From Methylotenera mobilis 13 (GTDB taxonomy: Bacteria > Pseudomonadota > Gammaproteobacteria > Burkholderiales > Methylophilaceae): 64,000 nt of DNA. This document shows, in pieces, positions 45,541-58,827 of this stretch (position 1 is its first letter; each line of letters starts with the position of its first letter). Below the pieces are notes generated by a model. The model was not told where the DNA came from and made no database searches. It was given only the letters and a program-made list of their open reading frames with translations. The stretch lies in assembly GCF_000384255.1 (NCBI RefSeq), contig NZ_KB913035.1, forward strand, positions 469,262-533,261, in the 5' to 3' direction. A program made the translations under genes and the position numbers.

Positions 45541-46368
45541 ATGACCGATAGGCTTGCTGGTTTTTTCCGGCATTACACATTCAGCGCAAGAACTTTTTAT
45601 ACTGGTAATCTATGTAGTCAAGAGACCTTCGACAAGAAAGGAGGCACTGGACATCTGCATCTACTGCGTAAAGGTCGGTTGAAGGTGAAATCCCCAGAGC
45701 ACGAAACGGTGCTTGTGGAAGAGCCGGCTCTAATCTTCTATCCTCGACCAACAGTGCATAGCTTCCTGATAGATGATAGAGAAGGGGTGGATTTAGTGTG
45801 TGCTTTCATAGAGCTTGGGGGGGCAGCCGGCAACCCGTTGGCGCGCGCACTACCTGGTTTCATATTGATGCCTTTTCGAGAGTTTCCCAGCCTTGCAGGA
45901 ACCCTGGATTTATTGTTTGCAGAAGCATTCGATTCTCATTGCGGAAGGCAGACCGCGATTGATTGCTTAACAGAATATTTGCTGATTCAGGTGCTTCGCC
46001 ATGTGATGGATGATGGCTCTAACCAAATTGGACTGTTGTCGGGGCTAGCGGATAAACGCCTCGCCAAGGCGTTGGCAGCCATGCATGAAAGTCCGGCACA
46101 TCAGTGGTCGCTGGAATTGTTGGCAAGCACTGCAGGAATGTCACGTGCACGTTTTGCTGTGCATTTTCGCGAAACTATAGGCATGACGCCAGGTGATTAC
46201 CTTGTCCAGTGGAGGGTTGGCATGGTACAGGAGATGCTAAGACGTGGGCTTCCTATCAATCTGATTGCTCACAAAGTTGGCTATGGGAGCTCAAGCGCAT
46301 TGTCCAGGGCATTTCGCGCTCAGACTGGCCTGTCTCCAAGTGACTGGAGTAAGCAAGCAGCGGATTGA
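45541..46368 (+). CDS. AraC-family transcriptional regulator
   Basis: A 275-residue regulator: an N-terminal cupin-like sensing domain (about 1-165, GHLHLLRKGRLKVKS..., EPALIFYPRPTVHSF), then the double helix-turn-helix (about 175-272, WSLELLASTAGMSRARFAVHF and VGYGSSSALSRAFRAQTGLSPSDW). It lies divergent from the repeat-protein gene and 700 bp from the AhpD-P460 pair, so these are the likely targets. No close ribosome site is seen; the start is chosen from the domain's N-terminus. Confidence 0.9.
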   Translation: MTDRLAGFFRHYTFSARTFYTGNLCSQETFDKKGGTGHLHLLRKGRLKVKSPEHETVLVEEPALIFYPRPTVHSFLIDDREGVDLVCAFIELGGAAGNPLARALPGFILMPFREFPSLAGTLDLLFAEAFDSHCGRQTAIDCLTEYLLIQVLRHVMDDGSNQIGLLSGLADKRLAKALAAMHESPAHQWSLELLASTAGMSRARFAVHFRETIGMTPGDYLVQWRVGMVQEMLRRGLPINLIAHKVGYGSSSALSRAFRAQTGLSPSDWSKQAAD

Positions 46369-46598
46369 GATTAAAGAAGTTATCTCAGCATCATTTTTGG
46401 GCAATCCGAGTTATATGTGTGAATAAAGCAATTTAAATGAGACGGCTACATTTAACTATGGGACTATCTATAATAATATTTCTCATAGAGGCCGATAAAT
46501 ATAAGACCTATAACAAAATGGCTTATGCCATGTATGATATTACTAAAATATATCAATAAGTAGACCTAAAGATCTCTATAATTACAGTTAGGAATTAA

Positions 46599-46994
<396 letters not shown>

Positions 46995-47574
46995 CAAACT
47001 TTTCGTGTGAAACGCTAGTTTTTAATAGTACTCAGTGCATAGAAAAGGAAGTAAGAATACCAAACATGCGATGGCGACTATGCAAGTAAAGAGCAAATAT
47101 CACCTAAAATTTTAGAAAAAATTACTGGGCACTTTAGTCTAGATACATGACCAATTTTCTATTGAATCATTGAAAAAATTTTTAATGCCTGGCAAGCAGA
47201 TCATTATCTGCTGATTATCCGTAAAAATTTTTGCCTTACAAAGCGAGTTAACACCAGCCCACTTCAAACATAATTTCACTGGATTTACTCGAGAGGCCGC
47301 ACGGGCTGGGATTCAAACTTTGACGGCTGCTACTATTTTTCAAAAATAGGAGTCCAGTTTCAACTATAAAACTCCTAAAGCTGAAGGCTCAAAAGAAATC
47401 ATTACATATTCAATGCTTATCTAATACAAACACCCCCTAAGAGTAAAGTTTCCAGCGCGTTGTATTCAACTTGTTAATACCTCCATTCAAAATAGCAATT
47501 TCATTTTAGCCTGACAAAAGTTTTAAATAGTCACATAGCTGATTGCTATTGATTTTTAACAAAGGAAGCTAAAT
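46995..47574. other. Gene-poor stretch with decayed coding sequence
   Basis: A 580-bp region without an intact gene. A short protein-like frame near 47061-47150 (DGDYASKEQISPKILEKITG, then HFSLDT) has no start and may be a relic. A 17-bp palindrome (CTATTTTT-C-AAAAATAG) lies at 47333-47349. Nothing else is recognisable. Confidence 0.4.
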
Positions 47575-47880
47575 ATGAAAAACATCGTAACAGTAATTTT
47601 GACAACATCTATTATATCTGTATCTGCGAATGCTGCTGAAGTAACAGCAGATACTAATCTAGCTATAGGCGCAAATACAATTCTTGCTAATTTTAAGCGA
47701 TTGACTGAAGTGCCTGTCGCTGAAACACCTAGCGTTGATAAATCATTAGCCATTGGAGTCAATAATATTCTTGGCAATTTTAAAAGATTGACTCAAGTTG
47801 AATTAGATCGTCAAGCGATTAATAGTGCGCCAGAAAATGAGTATATGAAAGCATTATTGAAGCAAGTGCCATCTAAGTAA
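47575..47880 (+). CDS. Small exported protein with a duplicated 20-residue repeat
   Basis: A 101-residue protein: signal peptide about 1-20 (...ISVSANA), then two near-copies of one unit, DTNLAIGANTILANFKRLT (27-45) and DKSLAIGVNNILGNFKRLT (56-74). No cysteine or known motif is seen. GGAAG sits before the ATG. It lies 280 bp upstream of the secreted catalase-peroxidase gene on the same strand, so they may be expressed together. Like the product of 45090-45443, it is a tiny secreted repeat protein. Confidence 0.7.
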   Translation: MKNIVTVILTTSIISVSANAAEVTADTNLAIGANTILANFKRLTEVPVAETPSVDKSLAIGVNNILGNFKRLTQVELDRQAINSAPENEYMKALLKQVPSK

Positions 47881-48159
47881 GATTTTACACCAGCATTACA
47901 AGCTAATGCAGAAAAAGCTGCATACATCAAATAACCTAATGAATTTCATTACTACTTGCTGTAAGAAACGTGAGGTTTGATTCATATTATCAACGTATCT
48001 TCAGCTGGTTGTAATCACGAGAGTGATTAGTTTGTGTTTCATTAATATCTCAGAATGCTTCGTTTTATGTCTATTAATGCCATTGAGCATACGACATTTG
48101 TAAATTCGAAACATATAAAAATTTAAAATATATTGTTTGTGAAAAGGAGATGACCTAGC

Positions 48160-50364
48160 ATGAAAAAAACATTTTTATTATCAGCAATGACTCTAGCAGT
48201 TGTTGCTGCCCTCTCTTCAAGCCCAAGCTACGCTATGACCAATACAGATAATAAGTTTTGGTGGCCAGAGCAACTTGATTTGCGACCTTTACGTCAAAAT
48301 GGCATTGAATCGAATCCGTTAGACAAAAATTTTAATTATGCACAGGAATTTAAAAGGTTAGATATCAAAGCTGTAAAAGCGGATATTGAGAAGGTAATGA
48401 AAACTTCTCAACCCTGGTGGCCAGCTGACTATGGTACCTATGCTCCATTTTTTATTCGCATGGCTTGGCATAGCGCAGGTGTTTATCGCGTCTTTGATGG
48501 TCGTGGAGGTGCGGCTGGTGGTCAACAACGATTTGAAGCCCTCAATAGCTGGCCTGACAATACAAGTCTTGATAAAGCACGTCGATTATTATGGCCTGTC
48601 AAGCAAAAATACGGAAATCAGATTTCCTGGGGCGATTTGATGGTGTTAACTGGTAACGTTGCCTTGGAATCTATGGGTTTTAAAACTTTTGGTTTCGCAG
48701 GTGGCCGTGTCGATGATTGGGAAGCTGAGATCGTCAATTGGGGGCCAGAGAAAAAATTCTTAGATGACAAACGTTACTCTGGAAAACGTGATTTAGTTCA
48801 ACCTCTAGCAGCAGTTCAAATGGGTCTTATTTATGTTAACCCCGAAGGTCCTAACGGCAATCCTGACCCATTATTGGCTGCTCAAGATATTCGCGAAACA
48901 TTTGGTAGAATGGCAATGAATGACGAGGAGACTGTTGCTCTTATTGCTGGTGGACATACTTTTGGTAAAGCACATGGAGCACACAAGCCAGAAGAGTGCT
49001 TGGGTAAAGAGCCTGCAACTGCTGGCATTGAAGAGCAAGGCTTGGGTTGGAAGAACAAGTGTGGCAAAGGCTATAGTGAAGACACTGTAACAAGTGGTTT
49101 AGAAGGTGCATGGTCAGTTAACCCGACCCAATGGACCACACAGTATCTTGATAACTTGTTTAATTTTGAGTGGGTACAAACCAAGAGTCCTGCAGGTGGA
49201 ATTCAATGGGAGCCAGCGAATGCAGATAATACCAAGTTTGTTCCTGATGCACACATTCCTAACAAACGTCATGCACCTATCATGTTTACTACGGATCTAT
49301 CCCTGAAGTTTGATCCAAGTTACAGCAAGATTGCTAAACGATTTAAAGATCACCCAGAGGAGTATCAATTAGCATTTGCTAAAGCATGGTTTAAACTCAC
49401 ACATCGTGACATGGGACCTCGTACACGTTATTTGGGGGCTGAAGTTCCAAAGGAGGTCTTGATATGGCAGGATCCTATCCCAGCTCTTAATCATGCTCTG
49501 ATTGATACACAAGACATCGCTATACTTAAATCAGTTATTCTTTCATCAGGTGTATCCAGCTCTGCTTTGATACGAACTGCATGGGCATCAGCCTCCACAT
49601 TTCGTGGTACAGACATGCGTGGCGGTGCCAATGGTGCGCGAATTCGTTTGGCACCTCAAAAAGATTGGGAAGCAAACAATCCAATAGAGCTGCAATCAGT
49701 AATTACTAAGCTTGAATCTGTGCAAAAGGCTTTTAACAAAACACTCAAAGGGGATAAGCAAGTTTCTCTTGCAGATGTAATTGTTTTGGCGGGTAACGTG
49801 GCTGTTGAGCAAGCTGCCAAAAAAGCAGGTTTTGAAATTAAGGTCCCATTCAAACTTGGTAGAATGGATGCAAATCAATCCCAAACTGATGTGCAGTCAT
49901 TTAGTTTTTTAAAGCCAACTGCTGATGCATTTAGAAACTATTACACTTCGGACAGCTATTTATCCCCTACAGAAGCCTTAGTCGATAAGGCAGTTATGTT
50001 GAATTTAAATATACCAGAGATGACTGCATTGTTAGGTGGCTTACGTGTGTTGGATACGAACACAGGGAATACTCAACATGGCGTATTTACATCCAGGCCT
50101 GGTACTCTAAGCAATGACTTTTTTGTTAATTTGTTAGATATGTCGACCGAATGGAAAAAGTCCTCGAAAGAAGGACTCTTTGAGGGATATGATAGGTCAA
50201 ACAAAAAGCTAAAATGGAGTGCGACACCTGTAGATTTGATTTTCGGCTCACATTCTGAGTTACGTGCTGTGTCTGAGGTGTACGCAGCTAGTGGGGGTAA
50301 CAAAAAGCTGGTGCAAGACTTTGTCAAAGCATGGAGTAAAGTGATGGAAGCTGATCGCTTTTAA
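48160..50364 (+). CDS. katG: Exported catalase-peroxidase (KatP-like)
   Basis: A 734-residue heme catalase-peroxidase preceded by a clear signal peptide (about 1-25, ...SSSPSYA), so it is probably periplasmic like KatP. The distal Arg100, Trp103 and His104 ([12 protein letters not shown]), and the Tyr225 and Met251 of the Met-Tyr-Trp cofactor, are all present, with [10 protein letters not shown] downstream, so both catalase and peroxidase activity are expected. The C-terminal duplicated half is complete. AAGGAGATG is the ribosome site. It is followed by a terminator and then oxyR. Confidence 0.95.
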   Translation: MKKTFLLSAMTLAVVAALSSSPSYAMTNTDNKFWWPEQLDLRPLRQNGIESNPLDKNFNYAQEFKRLDIKAVKADIEKVMKTSQPWWPADYGTYAPFFIRMAWHSAGVYRVFDGRGGAAGGQQRFEALNSWPDNTSLDKARRLLWPVKQKYGNQISWGDLMVLTGNVALESMGFKTFGFAGGRVDDWEAEIVNWGPEKKFLDDKRYSGKRDLVQPLAAVQMGLIYVNPEGPNGNPDPLLAAQDIRETFGRMAMNDEETVALIAGGHTFGKAHGAHKPEECLGKEPATAGIEEQGLGWKNKCGKGYSEDTVTSGLEGAWSVNPTQWTTQYLDNLFNFEWVQTKSPAGGIQWEPANADNTKFVPDAHIPNKRHAPIMFTTDLSLKFDPSYSKIAKRFKDHPEEYQLAFAKAWFKLTHRDMGPRTRYLGAEVPKEVLIWQDPIPALNHALIDTQDIAILKSVILSSGVSSSALIRTAWASASTFRGTDMRGGANGARIRLAPQKDWEANNPIELQSVITKLESVQKAFNKTLKGDKQVSLADVIVLAGNVAVEQAAKKAGFEIKVPFKLGRMDANQSQTDVQSFSFLKPTADAFRNYYTSDSYLSPTEALVDKAVMLNLNIPEMTALLGGLRVLDTNTGNTQHGVFTSRPGTLSNDFFVNLLDMSTEWKKSSKEGLFEGYDRSNKKLKWSATPVDLIFGSHSELRAVSEVYAASGGNKKLVQDFVKAWSKVMEADRF

Positions 50365-50387
50365 TTACTAGTTCGTACTATTGTCAT

Positions 50388-50424
50388 TAAAGGGGGCAAC
50401 ACGATTTGGTGTTGTCCCTTTTTA
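50388..50424 (+). terminator. Intrinsic terminator after the exported katG
   Basis: GGGGCAACAC pairs with GTGTTGTCCC (one G-U) across a 6-nt loop, flanked by AAA and followed by TTTTT. Confidence 0.92.
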
Positions 50425-50623
50425 TTCATGTGATTTATAAATATTAAAGCCTTAAGAGGCCATGTCAATTGCGATTATTGTTTTGAATGCTTCCATTCAT
50501 GGAATGAATGGCACTTCTAACGTGTTTTCTTTTCAATACTTACTTGAAGCTAAACATAGTTGCTTACCAAGTACCTTAATTGCTAGACGAATTGGATGCT
50601 GTAATTGTTATAGGAGTTATTGA

Positions 50624-51508
50624 ATGAATTTGAGAGATTTATATTACCTAGTAGCAGTGGCTGAGCAAAAGAGTTTTAGTAAAGCTGCAAATCAATGCGC
50701 CATAAGCCAGCCTACACTCAGTAATCAAATTAAGAAACTGGAAAAACGACTTGAAGTGCAGATTTTTGAGCGAGACTCAAAAAATGTTCGTTTAACACAA
50801 GTAGGTGATGAGATTATTGAAGTTGCACGACGAATTACCAATGATGCAAATAAAATTAAACAAATTGCGAAACTGGCGGTTAATAACTTCGAAAACAAAA
50901 TAACAATGGGTGCTTTCCCGACACTCGCAAATTATGTATTTCCAGAATATGTTTTTAGACTAAAACAAATATATGACGATATGAAGATTACTATCATCGA
51001 AGAAAAAACAGATGTACTGATTAATATGCTTTTAACTAGCAAAATTGATGTCGCATTTCTAGCATTACCAGTTGAAGATGATAGGTTGGAAGGAGTGACA
51101 TTATTTGAGGACCCTTTTTATTTGGCCGTTTATCAAGACCATCCGCTCGCCGAATATCATTCCATTGATCTTCATAACTTGGTAAATGAAGACTTGCTTT
51201 TATTAGACGAAGGTCATTGTCTAAGATCGCAAATCCTTAAACTTTGTTCGACCACACAAAGCTTAGGTAATGACTTTAGAGCTGCAAGCCTCGAAACCTT
51301 GAGGGTAATGGTCAAGGCTGGAATTGGAATAACACTGATGCCTAGTGTTTGTATTTATCCAGATGAGAGTAGTATTAGTTACATTCCCATCGTATCTGAA
51401 CCATTTAGAACAATAGGGCTTTTTTGGCGCAAAAATAATATACGTAAAGCCTTTTTTAATGAAGTGGCCATCAATCTTACATACAAACCAGAGCAAGAAG
51501 AGTTTTAG
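50624..51508 (+). CDS. oxyR: Hydrogen peroxide sensor OxyR
   Basis: A 294-residue LysR-type regulator: winged helix-turn-helix (MNLRDLYYLVAVAEQKSFSKAANQ...SQPTLSNQIKKLEKRL), then an effector domain. The OxyR redox motif GHCLRSQILKLC places Cys199 and Cys208 at the same residue numbers as in E. coli OxyR, which form the peroxide-induced disulfide. FRAASLETLRVMVKAGIGITLMP follows, as in OxyR. It sits between two katG genes, its expected targets. Confidence 0.94.
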   Translation: MNLRDLYYLVAVAEQKSFSKAANQCAISQPTLSNQIKKLEKRLEVQIFERDSKNVRLTQVGDEIIEVARRITNDANKIKQIAKLAVNNFENKITMGAFPTLANYVFPEYVFRLKQIYDDMKITIIEEKTDVLINMLLTSKIDVAFLALPVEDDRLEGVTLFEDPFYLAVYQDHPLAEYHSIDLHNLVNEDLLLLDEGHCLRSQILKLCSTTQSLGNDFRAASLETLRVMVKAGIGITLMPSVCIYPDESSISYIPIVSEPFRTIGLFWRKNNIRKAFFNEVAINLTYKPEQEEF

Positions 51509-51538
51509 ATTATAGACTTCGCCCGCTTTAGTAGACGT

Positions 51539-51800
51539 TTATTGACTTCTACTTTGTAACTTTTCAAACGCCATCGGGCTCATCTGAACAAGATGACTGT
51601 GCCGACGTTTTCTATTGTAAAACACTTCGATATATTCAAATATCTCTGATTTGGCTTCCTCCCTCGTTGCATAGATTTTTCGTTTGATGCGCTCTATCTT
51701 TAAGCTGCTAAAAAAGGACTCAGCCACAGCATTGTCCTAACAATTCCCACGACGACTCATACTCGTTACTAAATGGTTGTCCTTGCACCATCTGGCAAAG
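51539..51800 (-). pseudogene. IS3-family transposase OrfB C-terminal remnant
   Basis: The minus strand reads FARWCKDNHLVTSMSRRGNC, stop, DNAVAESFFSSLKIERIKRK, then IYATREEAKSEIFEYIEVFY and NRKRRHSHL: the end of an IS3-type integrase domain. A TAG at 51737-51739 replaces the usual Trp codon after GNC. The 5' part is cut off by the IS element at 51801. Confidence 0.87.
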
Positions 51801-52865
51801 TGTCTCGTCCTAAAATAGATTGACAGTTATTCACTTATTTCAGGTTGATTAAGAAATGCTCGATGCACCGCATCGGGCATTTTGTATTTCAGGCTTAAGT
51901 GTGGCTTTTGCTCATTGTAAATCTTGATCGATTGCTTGACCATCAATCTTACCTCTATTAAGTCTTTGGGTTTATTAAGCAGAAATTCGTTTTTCAATAT
52001 CCCATTCACACGCTCAGCCAGCGCATTCTGGTAACAATCATATCCATCTGTCATTGAACAGGTAATCTGGTGTTTCTGATGAATTCCCTGATATTCCGCA
52101 GAGCAATATTGAATGCCTCGGTCAGAATGATGAATCAAGGGCAATGTATCGCTTCTTGTTTGCAGCGCCATCTTTAAGGCCTTAGCTACCGCCTTGGTCT
52201 GCATATGCTCATCCCCTTGATAGCCCACGATCTTCCTGGAATAGGCATCTGTAATCAAACTTAAATAGGTGTTCTGGGTTTGTGTCGGCAGGTAGGTGAT
52301 ATCTGCTACCCACAGACCTGTTCAGGTCTATTGGGTATGACTTGCCGCTGTCCAGGCTTAAGTAAGTTGGGGTGTTTGTAAAATCGATGGTGGCTATGTG
52401 TCGTCTTGTGATAACACCGTTTGGGATGTATTAGCATGCGTGCCTGCCGCAGTACCTCAAATAAGGCATCACGTCCTATCTTGATGTGGTGTTCGGCCAG
52501 CTGCTCTTGCAACATATGGTGTAGCTTGCGTGTGCCTATTCTGGGTTGCGCCATGCGCTGCTCTTTAATCAGTTGCACAACAGTCTGATACTGTTGCGTC
52601 TTCGCCGTTTCAGCCATTGTGCGCTGGTAATAGGCTTGTCGGCTGATGCCGACAAGCCTACGTAACCAGGTAAGTACCGTTGAACTACCCTGTATGCCAT
52701 AGCGATCTTGAGCCTCTAAATAAGTCAGGTCTCCTCGCTCCACCTGTTCAACAACTGCTAATTTAAAAGATAGTGTGTAATCTTTACATGTCCTCTTAAT
52801 GCCAGTATTCATTTGACGCTCCTTGATTTAATTCAAAAAGTGTCAAGCTATTGCAGGACGGGACA
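51801..52865 (-). mobile_element. IS3-family insertion sequence, decayed
   Basis: A 1065-bp element bounded by imperfect terminal inverted repeats of about 25 bp: TGTCTCGTCCTAAAATAGAT inward from 51801 and TGTCCCGTCCTGCAATAGCT inward from 52865. It begins with TG and ends with CA, as IS3-family elements do. It is inserted into an older IS3 remnant. No clear target duplication is seen. The transposase genes inside are broken. Confidence 0.85.
51827..52812 (-). pseudogene. Transposase of the IS3-family element, frameshifted and internally deleted
   Basis: The first part (from 52812) joins an OrfA start (NTGIKRTCKDYTLSFKLAVV...) directly to an OrfB N-terminus (GISRQAYYQRTMAETAKTQQ...), so about 150 codons are missing. 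Two extra bases near 52308 (GTCTGTGGGTA in place of GTCTGGGTA) then break the frame before the integrase core. The core still shows VADITYL, HHSDRGIQYCS and QNALAERVNG, the DDE residues. It is not functional as one protein. Confidence 0.87.
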
Positions 52866-52875
52866 AATCAAAAAA

Positions 52876-52907
52876 TAAAAGGGACTCCAAATTAAGAGTC
52901 CCTTTAA
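52876..52907 (-). terminator. Intrinsic terminator of the cytoplasmic katG
   Basis: AAAGGGACTC/GAGTCCCTTT is a perfect 10-bp stem with an 8-nt loop. On the leftward strand it is followed by TATTTTTT, and it lies 38 bp after the katG stop. Confidence 0.92.
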
Positions 52908-52944
52908 CTTTTGTAAATATTAAAAAAACAACAAATATGTTTAT

Positions 52945-55525
<2,581 letters not shown>

Positions 55526-57025
55526 ATGGCAGGCCATGGACTCTCCAAATCACGTATTGCCGCCTGGCGTCAGTGTCCTAAACGTTTATGGCTGCAAATC
55601 CATCGGCCTGAGCTGTTGGAAGTGTCTACAGCATCTGAGCGAGGTTTTCAGATCGGTTATGAAGTCGGCGCGATCGCCCAAGGCCTTTTCCCGAACGGGA
55701 TTCTCATTAAAGATGACGATAATCTATCGGCTGCACTTGCTGCTACGAAAGCAGCAATCAATGAAAACCCGGAACTGCCAATCTTTGAAGCTACATTTCA
55801 GCATGATGGCTTGCTAGTACGTTCAGATTTGCTGATCCCCACAGTTGATGGTTATCGTATGGCTGAGGTTAAATCCAGTGCCAGTGTAAAGCCATACCAT
55901 ATCGATGACTGCGCCATACAGGTATGGGTACTCAAGCAGAATAATATTGAGTTAAGTTCCATTGAGTTGGCTCATATTGATACAAGTTTTGAATATCAGG
56001 GCGATGGCAATTATCAAGGCCTGTTTCATCACGAAAAGCTGGACGATAAGATATTGCCACTGCTTGAATCAATTCCCAATTGGATTACAGAAGCGCGCAA
56101 TACCTTAGCCGGTGATGAGCCATCCATTGAAGTTGGCGCACAATGTGACGAACCCTTTGAATGTCCATTCAAGGCCTATTGCACACGTGGCATGGTGGCA
56201 CCGGTAAAACCGGAATTTTCACTGGATGTGATGTATCGCATGCAAACGACCGTTAAGGATGAGTTGCTCCGTAAAGGCTTTGATGATGCTCGCCTAATAC
56301 CTCCCGAGTACCTTAATGACATCCAGCAATGGATACAGCGAGTGAGCCAGACAGGTACCGCTGAGCTTTTGCCACAGGCTGCAAAGATACTCGACGATTT
56401 ACCCTATCCGAGGTATTACCTGGATTTTGAGACAATCACCTTGGCAGTGCCTCGCTGGGCAAAGACACGACCGTACAGCACGCAAGTGCCATTCCAGTGG
56501 TCATGCCATATTGAAACGTCACAAGGTCAATTGCAGCATGAAATGTTTCTGAGCGTCACGGGCGAGGATCCAAGACGTGCCTGTGCTGAAACGATGATTG
56601 CTACGTTGGGTAACAATGGCCCAGTCTTCGTTTATTACCAGTCCTTTGAAAAAAGCCGCATCGCTGAGCTCGCAAAACTGTTCCCGGATCTTTCGGATGC
56701 GTTACTGGCCATCAACCAACGTATTGTGGATTTACTCCCGATTACGCGTGCCAATTACTACCACCCTGAAATGAAAGGGTCGTGGTCAATCAAAGCCGTA
56801 TTGCCGACCATTGCACCGGATCTTGATTACACCCGGTTAGTGGTTGGAGGCGGCGAAGATGCACAGGAAGCGTATCGTGAGATCGTACATCCTGATACCC
56901 CTTGTGAGCGCAAGCAAGTGTTGACCGAGGGACTGCGTGAATATTGCACTTTGGATACTTTAGCCATGGTGCGCTTGGTGTGGTTTCTTCAGGGATATCA
57001 ACAGCCAATCCAGCAGCAAAGTTAA
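55526..57025 (+). CDS. DUF2779 protein with RecB/Cas4-like nuclease and RNase-H-like domains
   Basis: A 499-residue protein. The N-terminal half resembles PD-(D/E)XK nucleases of the Cas4/AddB kind: Cys17 (WRQCPKRLW), the catalytic pattern VRSDLLIPTVDGYRMAEVKSS (Asp, Glu, Lys), and a Cys cluster CDEPFECPFKAYC, which with Cys17 could hold a 4Fe-4S cluster. The C-terminal DUF2779 part has an exonuclease-like start YYLDFETITL and ends CTLDTLAMVRLV. It probably degrades or processes DNA. It heads a block of unknown genes with a WYL regulator, so a defence role is suspected. Confidence 0.85.
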   Translation: MAGHGLSKSRIAAWRQCPKRLWLQIHRPELLEVSTASERGFQIGYEVGAIAQGLFPNGILIKDDDNLSAALAATKAAINENPELPIFEATFQHDGLLVRSDLLIPTVDGYRMAEVKSSASVKPYHIDDCAIQVWVLKQNNIELSSIELAHIDTSFEYQGDGNYQGLFHHEKLDDKILPLLESIPNWITEARNTLAGDEPSIEVGAQCDEPFECPFKAYCTRGMVAPVKPEFSLDVMYRMQTTVKDELLRKGFDDARLIPPEYLNDIQQWIQRVSQTGTAELLPQAAKILDDLPYPRYYLDFETITLAVPRWAKTRPYSTQVPFQWSCHIETSQGQLQHEMFLSVTGEDPRRACAETMIATLGNNGPVFVYYQSFEKSRIAELAKLFPDLSDALLAINQRIVDLLPITRANYYHPEMKGSWSIKAVLPTIAPDLDYTRLVVGGGEDAQEAYREIVHPDTPCERKQVLTEGLREYCTLDTLAMVRLVWFLQGYQQPIQQQS

Positions 57026-57027
57026 TC

Positions 57028-57408
57028 ATGCGTATCGGTATATTTTTTGTAGTGGATAGTGTGCTCATCAGTGATTCGCTTCCGGTCGAACAAGGCCAGC
57101 GCTATGGAGACCATATTGAGCATGGTGGGCATTATAATTACTGGCTAAATCTGGTACCAACTACTTCTGCTGAAACGGTGTTCAAATCGCATGCTTATGA
57201 TTACTATCTGCGCGGCAGAGCTGTCTATGATGTTAAGCATCACCAAGTGAAGCCGTATGTTGATCATTGTATCGATACAGCGGCACTCGCAACCATTAGG
57301 TCTTCATTAGCACTACCCGGCAACACACGCATTAGCCATGACGAACATTATCAGTGCCATCACTGCAATCAAATGTTCATGGATGATTTTGATGAAACGA
57401 ATGAGTGA
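57028..57408 (+). CDS. Protein of unknown function with a Cys-His cluster
   Basis: A 126-residue protein (MRIGIFFVVDSVLISDSLPV...) rich in His (HIEHGGHYNYW, VKHHQVKPYVDHC) and ending YQCHHCNQMF, a possible zinc site. The ATG at 57028 lies 2 bp after the DUF2779 stop, so the two are co-translated. No signal peptide or membrane segment is evident. The function is unknown; the tight coupling suggests a partner of the DUF2779 protein. Confidence 0.75.
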   Translation: MRIGIFFVVDSVLISDSLPVEQGQRYGDHIEHGGHYNYWLNLVPTTSAETVFKSHAYDYYLRGRAVYDVKHHQVKPYVDHCIDTAALATIRSSLALPGNTRISHDEHYQCHHCNQMFMDDFDETNE

Positions 57409-57435
57409 AACTTTGTACTGGAAAGGGATATTGCA

Positions 57436-57753
57436 ATGATGGTTGTTTACAACAACGAGCAATTCAGTGTTTGCGATACGCAGTTACAGTTAAAACGAAC
57501 CACTGGCATGGTCAAAGTTAATACAGGAATCGTTACTGACAAAGATGTGCAAAGAGTCGATGAGTTTGCTCAGGATATATCGTGGGGCGGCATGAACCCT
57601 ATATTAGTCAGCGCTCGTCGCTTGTACTTTCAGCTGGATAATGGCGAACCGCTTGCAGATCCTGTCGGGCAGGCTTCACAACGGCTGGAGTGTGTTTGGG
57701 AGTTTATGACAACCTATGAAAACCAATTGGTTAAAGATACTGAACATGGATAG
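57436..57753 (+). CDS. Small protein of unknown function
   Basis: A 105-residue soluble protein (MMVVYNNEQFSVCDTQLQLK...). It lies 27 bp after the Cys-His protein and 22 bp before the WYL regulator on the same strand, so it belongs to one four-gene operon with them. AAGGGA is the ribosome site. I recognise no family or motif. The second ATG, one codon on, is an alternative start. Confidence 0.7.
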   Translation: MMVVYNNEQFSVCDTQLQLKRTTGMVKVNTGIVTDKDVQRVDEFAQDISWGGMNPILVSARRLYFQLDNGEPLADPVGQASQRLECVWEFMTTYENQLVKDTEHG

Positions 57754-57775
57754 CATTCAGCCTTGAAAGACCACT

Positions 57776-58825
57776 ATGCCAAAAAATGATAAGAAATCTA
57801 CCTTGCTGCGCCAATGGGAAATGATGCGTATGCTCACCGTGAGCCGTTACGATAAACAGTCGGACGGTCGATGGGATAAAGCCAGTGAGATTACTACCAA
57901 GCTCAATGAAAAAGGCTATAAAGTATCTGTACGAACCGTTCAGCGTGACCTGCAAGAATTAAGCGAAATTTTTGATATAGAAGTTAATGACAAAAACCCG
58001 CGCGATTACGGCTGGAGATGGAGAAAAGGTTCTGATCTGAATATCCCTGGCATGAGCGTACCTGAAGCACTCGCCATGCGCCTGGTGGAAACCCACATGA
58101 AACAACTGTTGCCGGCTGCCATGCTGGATGGCTTGCAAGGAGTTTTTAACCTGGCGCAAGCCAAGCTGGATAAAGTTGAAGCAGTCAACCGCAACCACAC
58201 GAAAGACTGGTTGGATAAAGTGCGTGTTGTACCCCCATCGCAGCCCATGCTGCCCCCAACGGTTGATCAGGACATTCAGGCGGATATTTACCAGGCACTG
58301 CTAGACAGCAAGCAGATCAAGGCAAGCTACCAACCCATCGGTAATAACCAGCCAAAAGAGTATGTCATGCATCCGCTTGGCCTCATTATGCGCGGCGCGG
58401 TGTCTTACCTTGTCGCCAGTGCATGGAATTATGCTGAAGTGCAGTTGTATGCATTGCATCGATTCAGCAAAGTAGAGATTTTAAACGAAGCAGTCAGGGC
58501 GTCTGAAGGCTTCAACCTGGATGCGTCCATTGCCAATGGCTTGGCCGACTTTGCAAATCAAGGCACACCTATTCAACTGGAGTTGCGCTGTACGCAATGG
58601 GTTGCCGCTTATCTTGCAGAAACGCCACTATCTGTTGATCAGAAAATAGAGCCAGAGTCAGACGGCTGGATGCGACTGACAGCAACTGTAAATGACACCT
58701 GGCAATTGCAATGGTGGCTGATGGGACAAGGGGCTGGGGTGGAAGTTTGTGGGCCGTCAGAATTGCGTGAGGAAATAAAATTTAAGTATTTAAATGCTAT
58801 TAATATTTATATGAAAAAGGAATAG
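57776..58825 (+). CDS. WYL-domain transcriptional regulator
   Basis: A 349-residue regulator: N-terminal winged helix (about 10-75, LLRQWEMMRMLTVSRYDKQSDGRWDKASEI..., VSVRTVQRDLQEL), then a WYL ligand-binding domain (about 150-240) and WCX-like C-terminus (about 250-345). WYL proteins of this build regulate defence operons in response to nucleic acid or nucleotide ligands. It ends the DUF2779 operon and could autoregulate it. The GIY-YIG-like gene follows after 2 bp. Confidence 0.9.
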   Translation: MPKNDKKSTLLRQWEMMRMLTVSRYDKQSDGRWDKASEITTKLNEKGYKVSVRTVQRDLQELSEIFDIEVNDKNPRDYGWRWRKGSDLNIPGMSVPEALAMRLVETHMKQLLPAAMLDGLQGVFNLAQAKLDKVEAVNRNHTKDWLDKVRVVPPSQPMLPPTVDQDIQADIYQALLDSKQIKASYQPIGNNQPKEYVMHPLGLIMRGAVSYLVASAWNYAEVQLYALHRFSKVEILNEAVRASEGFNLDASIANGLADFANQGTPIQLELRCTQWVAAYLAETPLSVDQKIEPESDGWMRLTATVNDTWQLQWWLMGQGAGVEVCGPSELREEIKFKYLNAINIYMKKE

Positions 58826-58827
58826 AT

